A stretch of 64,000 nt of DNA from Streptomyces sp. NBC_01497 (GCF_036250695.1 NZ_CP109427.1:124001-188000), one strand, 5' to 3'. Positions 54,491 through 63,564 are shown, counted from the stretch's first letter. A program made the numbers and translations. The notes: generated from the letters alone by a model not told the origin.

Positions 54491-55264
54491 CTAGATCCGG
54501 GACTTGCGTAGCGAGTGCCACGCCGCCCCGGACAGCGCCAGCGTGGACCGCGGCACCGAGAGGTGTTCGTGCTCTCGGTAGAGCCGCCAGTTGTACTCCA
54601 CCAGCGCCAGCTTGTTCGAGGACAGCGACCCCGCCCGACCGGCCCTGTAGACCGCCAGCGGTTCCTGCAGACCCCGGGCCGGGTGTCCGTCCCTCATGAT
54701 CGACAGCCACAGTGCGTAGTCCTGCCGCTTCGGCATGTCCGCCATCAGCCTCGTGCCCAGCACCGTCCGGTCGTACATCGCGGTCAGGGCCCCGATGTGG
54801 TCCTGCACCAGCATGTCCCGGTACGTCACACGCTCCCTTGCCGCGACCACCCGCCCGTTCGGCGTGAACGCGGAGGCCTCGCCCGTGAAGTCGCCATCGA
54901 CCTTGTAGTAGGAAGTGAACGTCAGTGGAGCTTCGCCTCCTGCGGCGAACGCGAGCTGTCGCTCCAGCTTTTCCGGGAGCCACATGTCGTCGCTGTCCAG
55001 GAACCCCACGTACTCCCCCCGTGCCCGCGCCAGTGCGAGATTGCGGGCCCTGGCCGCGCCGCCCTGCTCGGGCGCCGACTGCGGGCGCACACGCTCGTCC
55101 TGGCGGGCCAGTTCCTGAAGCAGGTCCATGGAGCCGTCGGTGGACGCGTCGTCGGTGACCAGCAGCTCGACGTCGGTGTGGGTCTGCGCCAGCACGGAGC
55201 GCACTGACGCGCCGAGAGTGGCGGCCGAGTTGTATACCGGCATCACCACGGAAACCAGGGGCAC
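54491..55264 (-). CDS. GT2 family glycosyltransferase
   Basis: A 257-residue GT-A enzyme: VSVVMPVYNSAATLGASVRS, VTDDASTDGSMDLLQELARQ, GGAARARNLALARARGEYVG, and FLDSDDMWLPEKLERQ with the DxD metal motif; PKRQDYALWLSIMRDG is the acceptor-side motif. The GTG at 55264 is chosen because AAGGAG lies seven bases upstream; an in-frame ATG 11 codons earlier has no such site. It is 110 bases upstream of the terpene synthase on the same strand, so glycosylation of a terpenoid or lipid is plausible. Confidence 0.87.
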   Translation of the reverse strand: MPLVSVVMPVYNSAATLGASVRSVLAQTHTDVELLVTDDASTDGSMDLLQELARQDERVRPQSAPEQGGAARARNLALARARGEYVGFLDSDDMWLPEKLERQLAFAAGGEAPLTFTSYYKVDGDFTGEASAFTPNGRVVAARERVTYRDMLVQDHIGALTAMYDRTVLGTRLMADMPKRQDYALWLSIMRDGHPARGLQEPLAVYRAGRAGSLSSNKLALVEYNWRLYREHEHLSVPRSTLALSGAAWHSLRKSRI

Positions 55265-55423
55265 AGCAGCGCTCCTTACCCAGATTGGACTCGTCATGAG
55301 AGCAGTTGTCGCCAGCCAAGGCTACGTGGGACTGCCGCTCGTCGTGCGCGCCGGTGGGGACACACTGTTCAGGTCTCGGCCCCTGGGGGCGTCGGCCCGA
55401 GAAGCCCCCGGGCGCCGGCCACG

Positions 55424-56395
55424 TCATCCTGTCGTTCCCGCGGCTGCCTCGCCCTCCCAGAGCAGCCCCAGGACGGCCGAGGCCAGTGCGGCGTCCACTG
55501 CTCCGACGCCGGTGAGGTCGGCGACCGTGATCGCATCGTCCGGCCGTGCTGCGGGCGTCTTCAGCAGAAGGCCTGCGGGGACGTCGCTGTCCACCGTGGT
55601 GGTGCCGGACCGGACGGCGTGGCCGAAGTCGCCGTGGTCGACGCACTGCTCGTGATCATCCGTCGCGATCAGGCCCGCACGGCCGAACAGGGCTGCCGGA
55701 AGTTCGTTCTTGTGCGGCATGTCCGTACCGATCCCCGTCACGTGCGCGCCCTCACGTACATGGGCGGCGTCCAGAATGGGACGGGTGGCGGGCGTCGTGG
55801 TGACGACGATGTCCGCTTCCGCCGTCTCCCGCGCAGTGGCGGGTCGGGCGGGCAGATGATGATGCGCGATCAGCCAGTCGCAGGCCGCCCGGGAGGTCTC
55901 CGAGGTCCTGCCGTGCACCAGTACGCGGCTGAGCGGGCGGAGCCGGGAGAGCCAGAGGGCCTGGAGACGGGCCTGCTCGCCCGTACCGAAGACCCCGAGC
56001 GTGCCGGCACCGGGCCGGGCCATCGCATGGGTGACCAGAGCACCGCAGGCGGCTGTGCGGACCGCGGTGAGCAGACCGCGGTCGTCGAGGACCGCTCTGA
56101 TCTGGCCGGTCTTCGCGCTGACGACGCAGATCAGCCCGTGGTTGGAGGGAAGGCCGAGCGCGGGGTTGCGGTAGAAACTGGTAGCGATCTTGATGGAGAA
56201 ATCGGGGGCGCCGGCGATCTGTCCTGCCTTGACGTGGCAGTCCCCGTCCGCGTCGGGAAACTCCATGGCCAACGGCAATGGCACGCTGGTCCTGCCCTCG
56301 GCATGGGCGATCAGCGCGTCGCGGACGGTGTCCAGAATCAGTCGCGGTGTGGCGGCGTTCCGGATGATGTCGGCGCCGAAGACGGGCAGACTCAT
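55424..56395 (-). CDS. Ornithine cyclodeaminase/mu-crystallin family imine reductase
   Basis: A 323-residue NAD(P)-dependent enzyme: MEFPDADGDCHVKAGQIAGA, FSIKIATSFYRNPALGLPSN (substrate Lys/Arg), LLTAVRTAACGALVTHAMAR, the Rossmann loop LGVFGTGEQARLQALWLSRL, and VTGIGTDMPHKNELPAALFG (active-site Asp loop). The start at 56395 has GAGG six bases upstream. It directly follows a PLP dehydratase, the order seen in EutBC and in BhcB-BhcD, where the cyclodeaminase-like enzyme reduces an imine made by the dehydratase. The precise reaction is inference. Confidence 0.85.
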   Translation of the reverse strand: MSLPVFGADIIRNAATPRLILDTVRDALIAHAEGRTSVPLPLAMEFPDADGDCHVKAGQIAGAPDFSIKIATSFYRNPALGLPSNHGLICVVSAKTGQIRAVLDDRGLLTAVRTAACGALVTHAMARPGAGTLGVFGTGEQARLQALWLSRLRPLSRVLVHGRTSETSRAACDWLIAHHHLPARPATARETAEADIVVTTTPATRPILDAAHVREGAHVTGIGTDMPHKNELPAALFGRAGLIATDDHEQCVDHGDFGHAVRSGTTTVDSDVPAGLLLKTPAARPDDAITVADLTGVGAVDAALASAVLGLLWEGEAAAGTTG

Positions 56396-56456
56396 CGGCA
56401 GCCTCGCATCAACCGGGCAAGAAAGGGGGGCCGGTTCCTGTCGTTGGCAAGAAGGG

Positions 56457-57434
56457 TCATGAGTGTTCACTCTCCCCGCGCTTCATGGCGTCGAGGAACG
56501 TCTCGACCGCGATGTTGCGGCCACAGAGGACGACCGCCACCTTCTTCCCGCGGTAACGCGCGGCCGTCTGTATCAGCCCGGCGACGGCGACGCCGGCCGC
56601 CCCCTCGATCATCCACCGTTCACCTTCGGCCACGAGGCGCATCGCGTGCGCGATTTCATCCTCGCTCACGGTCAGGGTTTCGTCGATCACTTCCTGACAG
56701 ATCGGGAAGGTGACAGAACCCGGTTCGACCGCTCCGGTCGAGCCGTCGGACAGCGTCTCGTACTCCGGCGTCTCGACGATATGGCCCGCGTTCAGCGAGT
56801 CAAGCATGCACGTGGACGCCTTCGGCCAGACGCCGACGACCCGGGTCCTGGGATTCAGCATCTTGAGCGCCGTGCCGACTCCCCCGATGAGGCCGCCTCC
56901 GCCGACGCAGACGAACACCGCGTCGAGATCACTCGCCTGCTCGAAGAGCTCGACGCCCAAAGTGCCTTGCCCTGCGACCGTGTCGAGATCGTTGTACGGG
57001 GCGACGTACGGCTTCCCCGTCAATTCCGACTGGTGGCGCGCCTCCTTCTCCGCGTCGAGCGCGCTCCCCTGCACCACCACGAGTTCGGCGCCCAAGGCCT
57101 CGATCGCGGCCATCTTCGACTTCGTGGTCGTACGACTGACGTACACGGTGACTCCGACACCAGCCAGGCCGCCTGCGCGGGCCACCCCTTGTCCGTGGTT
57201 GCCGGTGGACGCCGTGATCACGCCCGTGCGCTTCGCGGCCGTGCCGAGGGTGCGGATCTTGTTGGCCGAACCGCGCACCTTGAAGGAACCCGTCGGCATC
57301 AAGTGCTCGGCCTTCAGCCAGACATCGCTCTCCAGCTCGCGGGAGAGAAGAGTACTGCGTTCGAGCGTGCTTACCGGAACATCAGGGCGAATTCCTTCGT
57401 GAGCTTCCAATATTCTCTCGAAAAGGCTGACCAT
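56457..57434 (-). CDS. PLP-dependent dehydratase (threonine/serine/3-hydroxyaspartate type)
   Basis: A 325-residue fold-type II PLP enzyme without a regulatory ACT domain. HLMPTGSFKVRGSANKIRTL holds the Schiff-base Lys (GSFKxRG), VITASTGNHGQGVARAGG the phosphate/substrate loop, and FVCVGGGGLIGGVGTALKM the glycine-rich cofactor loop; VAVVLCGRNIAVETFL closes the domain. GGGAG precedes the ATG. First gene of an operon with the imine reductase, ending 61 bases before its start. A palindromic element lies 231 bases upstream. Confidence 0.87.
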   Translation of the reverse strand: MVSLFERILEAHEGIRPDVPVSTLERSTLLSRELESDVWLKAEHLMPTGSFKVRGSANKIRTLGTAAKRTGVITASTGNHGQGVARAGGLAGVGVTVYVSRTTTKSKMAAIEALGAELVVVQGSALDAEKEARHQSELTGKPYVAPYNDLDTVAGQGTLGVELFEQASDLDAVFVCVGGGGLIGGVGTALKMLNPRTRVVGVWPKASTCMLDSLNAGHIVETPEYETLSDGSTGAVEPGSVTFPICQEVIDETLTVSEDEIAHAMRLVAEGERWMIEGAAGVAVAGLIQTAARYRGKKVAVVLCGRNIAVETFLDAMKRGESEHS

Positions 57435-57664
57435 GTTTGAACTCCCGCGCTCGGTGCCCCACTGAACGAGTTTCTCGGCAAGGAAAATCTGAAGGAGATG
57501 ACCGGACGAATCATGGCCTGCCTGCCTACGGACATCGCCGGCTCTCCGCCTGCACGCGACCTGTGACACCCGCCGAAGTCGACCTGCGCGCCACCCGCGA
57601 GGCCGCCGGCCACACGGAGACGGCGGCGCAGCTCGGAGTATCGCCACATCGAACGTTAGCATAA

Positions 57665-57678
57665 CTATAGCCTATAAG
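57665..57678. promoter_or_regulatory. Palindromic element shared with the esterase/GntR region
   Basis: CTATAGCCTATAAG with the 11-bp palindrome core TATAGCCTATA, in an AT-rich island. The identical 14 bases recur in reverse orientation at 62369-62382. Probable site of the GntR regulator encoded at 62635. Confidence 0.6.
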
Positions 57679-57679
57679 C

Positions 57680-58286
57680 TGTAGAACACTGATCCTCTCG
57701 TCTGGCGGGGCGGACCGGGCCAGATGCCGTTGACACCGCCCCACTGCCCCACTGCCCCACTGCCCCACTGCCCCACCAGGATCGTCCTCGGCAGCGAGTC
57801 CGTGTGGACCTCGGAGCGGAGGACTGCGCGGCGGCGTCGCGCGCGCGTGATGGTGCGGGTCTACTTTTCGGTGCATGCGGGCAAGTTGGGCACGTGGTGC
57901 ACAAAGCACCGCAGTTGCCGGTTCGGGTTGCACGTCCCGGGACCTTGATGCCGACCTGTCCGCAGAGTGGTCCAGGGGAAGCGCAGTCGCGCGCCACCGG
58001 TGGTGCCGGACGTTGCCCAGGGGTCACGGTCGGGCTCATGACCGGGTCAACCACGGTGGACGAAGGGACCGTCGACGTGGCGGCCGCATGCGAGCTGGTG
58101 CGCATGCTGGCCGCACGGGTGACCATCCACTCCCTACCGAAACGCACCGGTGCGGCCGGCGATACGGCACGGGTGCGCTCCCGCCGTGTGCCCGCTGACC
58201 GCCTCCGCCGGGGCCGTGTGCCCGGTCACGAACGCGGCAGGGCCGACAACGTGTCCCGACAGCGCTGGTCCGGGGTCACGGTCCTG
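57680..58286. other. Spacer without a recognised gene, contains the octamer repeat
   Basis: Between the first dehydratase operon and the stop of the second dehydratase gene. A plus-strand frame around 58038-58160 (DVAAACELVRMLAARVTIHS) reads reasonably but has no known motif or supported start. Confidence 0.45.
57739..57776. repeat. Octanucleotide tandem repeat (CCCCACTG, about 4.75 copies)
   Basis: Four perfect copies plus CCCCAC in a stretch without a gene. No spacer structure, so not a CRISPR. It is prone to slippage. Confidence 0.9.
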
Positions 58287-59246
58287 TCACTCCTCGGTCA
58301 GTATCTCGGCCAGGAGTTCCGGTGCGATGTTGCGGCCGGAGACGATCAGCACCACGGGCCTGTCGGTGGGCACCAGGCCGGTCCGTAGTGCGGCCAGGGC
58401 GGCGGCGGACGAGCCTTCGGCAATCAGGCCCGTGCCCAGGGCGAACTCGCGGACCGCATGGCGGATTGCGGCCTCCTCGACGCTCACCAGCCGGACTCCG
58501 CACGCGCGGACGATGCCCGGTGTGATGGAGCCGGGTTCGAGGTTGCCCACGAGCCCGTCGGCGATGGTGTCGCCGACCGGTACGCGAACCACTCCGCCGG
58601 CGGTGACGGCCGCGGAGACCGCATGGCAGGCATCGGACTCCACGCCGATCACCCGGATGTCCCGCGCCGCACGGCGCGCGCCCAGTGCCGTGCCTCCCAC
58701 CAGCCCTCCGGCGCCGGTGGGCACGACCACGGTGAAGTCCTCGCCGAGGCTGTCGGCGACTTCCGCGACGAGGGTGCTCTGCCCGGCGATGACGTGCGGG
58801 TCGTTGTAGGCGGAGACGTACCTCATGCCGGACTCGGCGAGCGCGAGCGCGTGGTGCTCGGCGCCGTCGTAGTCGTCGCCCTCCACGACAAGGTCGACGG
58901 GGTACTCCCGCAGCGCCCGGATCTTGGCAGGCGAGCCGTTCCGCGGTACTACGACGGTTGCTCTGACGCCGAGCAGACCCGCGGCGTGCGCGATGCCGAG
59001 GGCATGGTTGCCGGCCGAGGCCGTCACCACGGGGATGCCCTCGGCGGCATAGGCGGACAGTGCCGCCACCGCCCCGCGGACCTTGAACGAGCCCGTTGGC
59101 TGAGCCCCTTCGTACTTGAGGTGAACAGGCACCGGCAGTCCGGCGCCTCCGTAGGCGAGGAGCGGCGTGGCGACCAGGTACCGTGCCACGGTCTCCCGCG
59201 CATGGCTCAGTGTCGCGTCGTCGATGCCGGTGTGTTGTGCGTGCAT
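58287..59246 (-). CDS. PLP-dependent threonine/serine dehydratase family protein (second copy)
   Basis: A 319-residue fold-type II PLP enzyme, clearly diverged from the one at 56457. AQPTGSFKVRGAVAALSAYA carries the PLP Lys, VVTASAGNHALGIAHAAGLL the substrate loop, VVVPTGAGGLVGGTALGARR the cofactor loop, and VVLIVSGRNIAPELLAEIL the C-terminus. It lacks an ACT domain, so it is the catabolic type. A hydrolase gene lies upstream on the same strand with a 316-base gap; operon membership is uncertain. Confidence 0.87.
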   Translation of the reverse strand: MHAQHTGIDDATLSHARETVARYLVATPLLAYGGAGLPVPVHLKYEGAQPTGSFKVRGAVAALSAYAAEGIPVVTASAGNHALGIAHAAGLLGVRATVVVPRNGSPAKIRALREYPVDLVVEGDDYDGAEHHALALAESGMRYVSAYNDPHVIAGQSTLVAEVADSLGEDFTVVVPTGAGGLVGGTALGARRAARDIRVIGVESDACHAVSAAVTAGGVVRVPVGDTIADGLVGNLEPGSITPGIVRACGVRLVSVEEAAIRHAVREFALGTGLIAEGSSAAALAALRTGLVPTDRPVVLIVSGRNIAPELLAEILTEE

Positions 59247-59562
59247 GTCTCTCCTCGGTGGAAGCCACGGAGCGCGAGGACGCGCCGAGAGCCGGACGTT
59301 CCCGCCGAGTTCCTTTCGAAGCCTGGCGGCACTACGTAGGCGTGTTGACGGCGAGGTCCCCGCCGGCCGCCGTCGTGACGATCACGGGCACGTCGGTCAG
59401 GGGCGTCGGGCACAGCGGCTTGCTCGGTGGGCCTTCCCATGGGCAACGCGACGGACGAGGCCCGCACCACGGCACCATCCGGGCCTCGGTGCGTCGGCAG
59501 GCCCCTCACACCGAAGGCCTTCAAGATCGTGATGTCCGAACTCTCCCAGGTACGCCGCGGGT
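59247..59562. other. Spacer between dehydratase 2 and the serine hydrolase
   Basis: No recognisable gene. It includes the promoter or leader of the dehydratase gene; GAGGAGAG is present just upstream of its ATG as ribosome-binding site. Confidence 0.5.
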
Positions 59563-61110
59563 TCACGGCCCTGCGACGTCTTCGTCGGCCGGGTCGGCGT
59601 TGTCGGCCGCTGCCGTCCTGCGCAGCCTGCCGCGCACCGCGGGAAGGCCGGTGGGACCGGCGTTGACGTTGACCTGCCGTTCGACGATGACCCCGTCCGC
59701 CTCCAGGGTGAGCGTGAGCCGGTCGATGAACGGTGTCTCAAGGAAGTGCCAGGTCAGATGGAGTACGTCCACGGCACCGGTGGACCACTCGGCCGTCGCG
59801 AGGATGGGGGCGGCGGTGTCCTGGTAGGCGTGGTGCAGCCGCCACGTACTCGCGTCGGTCTCCTGCTTCGTCCAGTGCCCCACCCCGTGCTCGACCACGT
59901 GCCCCCCGCGTTCGTCCTCCAGCAGGACCCGCACGGTGTCGGTCCGCACATCGACGGCGAGGGACCGCAGGCCCTGGACGTTGGTGTCGAAGTCGTACGT
60001 CGCGGCGAAGCCCTCCCGGTGGCGCGAGGGGTCGGGCCGTTCCGGAGTCCGGGCGTCGGCCACCTGGCGGCGTACGGCATCGGCGGCCTGCGCCCGTACG
60101 ACGTGGGTGGCGAGATCGTGGCCCGCCGGGTCGAAAGCCGCCCGGAACGCCGTCCGGAGCATGTCCGGGAGGTCGTGGTAGGTACCGTCTCCCATCGCGC
60201 CGGTGACCACCACGACCCCGCCCTGGTCGGGGAAGACCATGCACTCCTGGCCGAAGATGCCCGAGGCGCTGTAGATGCGGTCCTCAGTCGTCCAGAACTG
60301 GTAGCCATAACCCGAGTCGGCGACCGCGTCAGCGGCGGGCGGCACCAGTTCCCTGCCGTTCCACTCGCCGCTGATCGCCCGGCGCACGTGCAGCGCGGAC
60401 GCCTTCTGGACCCAGCCCGGGGGCAGAACCCTTCGGCCTTCCCAGGCTCCGTCCTGAAGGTGGAGGACGCCGAAGGAGAGCAGATCGTTGGGTCGCATCG
60501 ACAGCCCGTTGCCCCCACTGGCGACACCCTCCGGGTCGCGCTCCCAGGTGAAGTCGGTGATGCCGAGCGGGTCGAAGAGCCGCGGCCGCAGGTACTCGTC
60601 GACCGGTTGTCCCGAGACCTCCTGCACGATCGCGGAGAGCACGTGGCTGGTTGTACTGCTGTAGAGGAAATCACGGCCGGGACGTCCGACCACCGGCTCC
60701 TCCAGGAACTCACCGACCCAGCCGGTCCTGCGCAGCCGGGTGGTCGCGCCCGAGAGCCCCCGGCCGTGCCCGGTCTGCATGGTGAGCAGGTCGCGGACCC
60801 GCATCCGGCTGAAGTTCTCGCTGGGCTCGGCCGGGAGCCGCCCGCCGAAGAAGTCCGCCACCGGGTCGTCCAGCCGGAGCAGCCCTTCGGCCTCGGCGAA
60901 GCCGACCGCTGTACCGGTGAAGGACTTGGTGGCTGAGTGTATTTTATGCTTCAGCCCGGGTTCGTGCGGCCATCCCCACAGGTCGAGCAGCGTCTTTCCG
61001 TGCCGGTGGACGAGCAGGGAGTGCAGGCGCATGCCCCGGGCGGCCAGCTCGCCCAGCAATGCGTGGATCGGGCGCATGTCGAGGGGTGGCAGCGCGTTCG
61101 CCATCGTCAT
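59563..61110 (-). CDS. Beta-lactamase-fold serine hydrolase (class C/esterase type)
   Basis: A 515-residue hydrolase without signal peptide. The nucleophile SxxK is in HKIHSATKSFTGTAVGFAEA; a tyrosine motif follows in FLYSSTTSHVLSAIVQEVSG; the third box region is near YGYQFWTTEDRIYSASGIFG. A C-terminal extension of about 180 residues (ATYDFDTNVQGLRSLAVDVR...) is beta-rich, as in D-aminopeptidase/esterase members. Two close ATGs (61110, 61104) and one at 61128 are possible; AGGA supports 61110. It likely cleaves an ester or amide, perhaps providing the amino acid for the dehydratases (inference). Confidence 0.83.
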   Translation of the reverse strand: MTMANALPPLDMRPIHALLGELAARGMRLHSLLVHRHGKTLLDLWGWPHEPGLKHKIHSATKSFTGTAVGFAEAEGLLRLDDPVADFFGGRLPAEPSENFSRMRVRDLLTMQTGHGRGLSGATTRLRRTGWVGEFLEEPVVGRPGRDFLYSSTTSHVLSAIVQEVSGQPVDEYLRPRLFDPLGITDFTWERDPEGVASGGNGLSMRPNDLLSFGVLHLQDGAWEGRRVLPPGWVQKASALHVRRAISGEWNGRELVPPAADAVADSGYGYQFWTTEDRIYSASGIFGQECMVFPDQGGVVVVTGAMGDGTYHDLPDMLRTAFRAAFDPAGHDLATHVVRAQAADAVRRQVADARTPERPDPSRHREGFAATYDFDTNVQGLRSLAVDVRTDTVRVLLEDERGGHVVEHGVGHWTKQETDASTWRLHHAYQDTAAPILATAEWSTGAVDVLHLTWHFLETPFIDRLTLTLEADGVIVERQVNVNAGPTGLPAVRGRLRRTAAADNADPADEDVAGP

Positions 61111-61503
61111 CGTTTTCGTCCTGTCCATCGTGTGGAGGTGTCACATCTCGGCGCCGGCCGGGAAGTTGACGGGAGGCAGGCGGCCCTCGCCCGGCCGGTG
61201 ACGCGTCATGGGAGGGCTTTCCGCGGTGAGGGACGCGTCGGCCGGGTCACCGGCGGCGAGGGCCGTGCGCCTGGACGCCACGAGGCGGGGCTGCGGCGAT
61301 CGGCACCTCCGATTGCCATGACGCCCGTCGGGGCGACCGCGGACCGGCCGTTGCACACGTACGCCGGACACTGTCGGTCCACGCCGCCCCGGCCTGCCCG
61401 CCGCGGACCAGTGCGAGTGCTCCCGCGTTTGCCGTGACCTCCCGCGCGTCACGCGGGCCCCAACCCGCTCCTGCGGACCTTGGCGACGGTGTGCCGTGGC
61501 GTC
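61111..61503. other. No gene recognised
   Basis: The stretch separates the two hydrolase genes of the same strand. Long overlapping frames are low-complexity and Arg-rich. No terminator or operator was identified. Confidence 0.45.
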
Positions 61504-62337
61504 TCAGGAACGCCCGCTCAGCAGATCGGCCATGAACTCCTGCACCACCGGCATGACGAGGCTGCCCTTGTGCGCCACTCCGGGCACCACGTCGAAACGC
61601 GCGGTGACTCCCTGGGCCTCGAAGCTCGCCCGCAATACCTCCAGTCGCTCGATCCGGGTACGGCCGGTCTTCTCCACACCGTCCATCCAGTTGGGCCCGC
61701 CGGCGTTGTTGATCTCCCAGGTCTCGGTGTCCTCGCCGCCGACGACCAGTTGCACCGGGACCCTCCGCAGCGCCGGCAGGTCGATGTCCACGCCGAACTG
61801 TTCCTTGAAACCGCCCGTGCCCAGCCACCAGGGCAGCGAGTCGTCGAGCTGGGTGATCCTGCCTGGCGCACCGATCGAGACACCGGCCAGCCGGTCGGGG
61901 TGGGCGTAATAGAAGCGGTGCGCGAACTGGCCGCCGCCGGAGAAGCCGTGCAGCAGGAAACGCTCGGTCTCGGTGTTGAACCGCTCACCGACCTCGTCGA
62001 CGATATGCAGCAGCTCGTGGTCGAAGCGGGTCCCCTTGTACTCCAGGAACTTGAAGCTGTGCAGCTCACCGGGCTCCACCAGGCCGGCCGGGAAGAGCGG
62101 CGTGAGGATGACACAACCGTGGTCGATCGCGAACTGCTTCCAGTTGTTGCGGTAGAGCTCGGCCGAGCGTCCGGTGCCGTGCTGGATGACGACCAGCGGC
62201 AGCGGATCCGCCTGCGCGGTGTGGTCCTTCGGCACGTACAGGGCGTACGACAGGCGCTGGTCGTGCCGGGAGGCGAAGAAGGGGGTGCCGCCGACGAAGT
62301 GGGCGCCCTGGGAGTCGGGCTCGGTCGCGCTGGTCAT
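61504..62337 (-). CDS. Alpha/beta hydrolase (esterase/depolymerase-like)
   Basis: A 277-residue hydrolase: LPLVVIQHGTGRSAELYRNN (oxyanion loop), RFLLHGFSGGGQFAHRFYYA with the GxSxG serine near 148, VQLVVGGEDTETWEINN (acid region) and VVPGVAHKGSLVMPVVQEF with the catalytic His. No signal peptide, so cytoplasmic. The 14-bp palindromic element is 32 bases upstream of its ATG. Divergent from the GntR regulator. Confidence 0.87.
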   Translation of the reverse strand: MTSATEPDSQGAHFVGGTPFFASRHDQRLSYALYVPKDHTAQADPLPLVVIQHGTGRSAELYRNNWKQFAIDHGCVILTPLFPAGLVEPGELHSFKFLEYKGTRFDHELLHIVDEVGERFNTETERFLLHGFSGGGQFAHRFYYAHPDRLAGVSIGAPGRITQLDDSLPWWLGTGGFKEQFGVDIDLPALRRVPVQLVVGGEDTETWEINNAGGPNWMDGVEKTGRTRIERLEVLRASFEAQGVTARFDVVPGVAHKGSLVMPVVQEFMADLLSGRS

Positions 62338-62368
62338 GTGGCGTACTCCTCGGAGGATCAGTGAAGTA

Positions 62369-62382
62369 CTTATAGGCTATAG
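62369..62382. promoter_or_regulatory. Palindromic element (second copy) in the esterase/GntR divergent region
   Basis: CTTATAGGCTATAG, the exact reverse complement of 57665-57678, located 32-45 bases upstream of the esterase start. Candidate operator for the GntR protein at 62635. Confidence 0.65.
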
Positions 62383-62634
62383 CTTAAATAGCCGTCGAAC
62401 CAGAGGCACGCAAGGGCCGGTCGCCGCCAACGCCCGGTGGGACGCCACTGGGAGCCGCCCATCACCTCGACCGTTCGGACCGAGTCGCGGACGTCGGGCC
62501 GCGCGCCGGGGACCCATCGTCGGCGAGTCGGCCGACCCTGGTTTGGTATTTTTGTACGGATCCGGAACCAACCGCACTCGCAGCCGCGGGACGATGGCAG
62601 TGTCAGCAGCCAACGAGACGAAAGAGGCCCGAAG

Positions 62635-63564
62635 TTGCGCAACACCGCGACCGGCGACACCAGCGCGGCTCCCCCCGAGGAGAGCGACCTCACGGCCCGG
62701 TTGAGCGCCGAGATCCTCACGTACCTGCGCGAGGAGAACCCGCCGATCGGTCACCGGCTCACCGAGCGCGCACTCGCCGAACGGCTGCGGGTCTCGCGCT
62801 CACCGGTGCGCAACGCGCTGCGGCAACTGCACCGCGACGGCTTCATCGAACGTACGGCGTCCGGGCGCTATCTCGTCGCACGCTCGGGAGCCGGGGTCAT
62901 CACGGCGCACACCGTCCCCCCCGAGGACGAGGTCTATCTGCGGATCGCCGCCGACCGGCTGGACGGGGTCCTGCCGGACCGGATCACCAAAACCACCCTG
63001 CTCAAGCGCTACGACCTGACCCGGACCCAGCTCGACCAGCTACTGCTGAGGATCTCCAACGAGGGCTGGATCGCACCGCTGCCCGGCTACGGCTGGACCT
63101 TCCTGCCGGTGCTCACCTCGATGGAGTCGTATCGCAGCAGCTACCGGTTCCGGCTGCTGATCGAGCCCGCCGGGATTCTCGAACCCACCTTCCGGATCGA
63201 CCGGGAGGCGATCGAGCGGCGGCGTTCGGAACAGCAGCGGCTCGTCGACGAGGGCCTGGCCTCGGTGACCGGCGCGCAGCTGTTCGACCTCAACACCCGC
63301 TTCCACGAGACCCTCGCGGAATGCACCAACAACGACTTCTTCGTGGAGAGCCTCGCCCGCGTCAACCGGCTGCGGCGACTCATCGAGTACCGGCAGGCAC
63401 TGGTCCCCGAACGGGCGGTGATGCGTTGCCGCGAGCATGTCGAACTCGCCGACCTGTTGCTGGCCGGGGAGCTCACGGCCGCGAGCGCCTTCCTTCAGAG
63501 GCACCTCACCACTGTGGGAGTGGAGAAGTCCGGCCCTGGGGAGTCTCCGCAGGGCACCGCCTGA
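62635..63564 (+). CDS. GntR family transcriptional regulator
   Basis: A protein of about 309 residues. TTG at 62635 is chosen because AAAGAGG lies seven bases upstream; in-frame starts further up are unsupported. The N-terminal winged helix is IGHRLTERALAERLRVSRSP, VRNALRQLHRDGFIERTASG. A second wHTH-like stretch (LLKRYDLTRTQLDQLLLRIS) follows, then a helical FCD-type effector domain (YRFRLLIEPAGILEPTFRID, FDLNTRFHETLAECTNNDFF, MRCREHVELADLLLAGELTA) with His residues typical of metal/acid binding. It probably controls the esterase and the dehydratase operon. Confidence 0.88.
   Translation: MRNTATGDTSAAPPEESDLTARLSAEILTYLREENPPIGHRLTERALAERLRVSRSPVRNALRQLHRDGFIERTASGRYLVARSGAGVITAHTVPPEDEVYLRIAADRLDGVLPDRITKTTLLKRYDLTRTQLDQLLLRISNEGWIAPLPGYGWTFLPVLTSMESYRSSYRFRLLIEPAGILEPTFRIDREAIERRRSEQQRLVDEGLASVTGAQLFDLNTRFHETLAECTNNDFFVESLARVNRLRRLIEYRQALVPERAVMRCREHVELADLLLAGELTAASAFLQRHLTTVGVEKSGPGESPQGTA

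Noticed and set aside
57739..57776. Tandem repeat as a possible CRISPR
   Set aside because: Units are contiguous 8-mers without spacers, and no cas genes are present.
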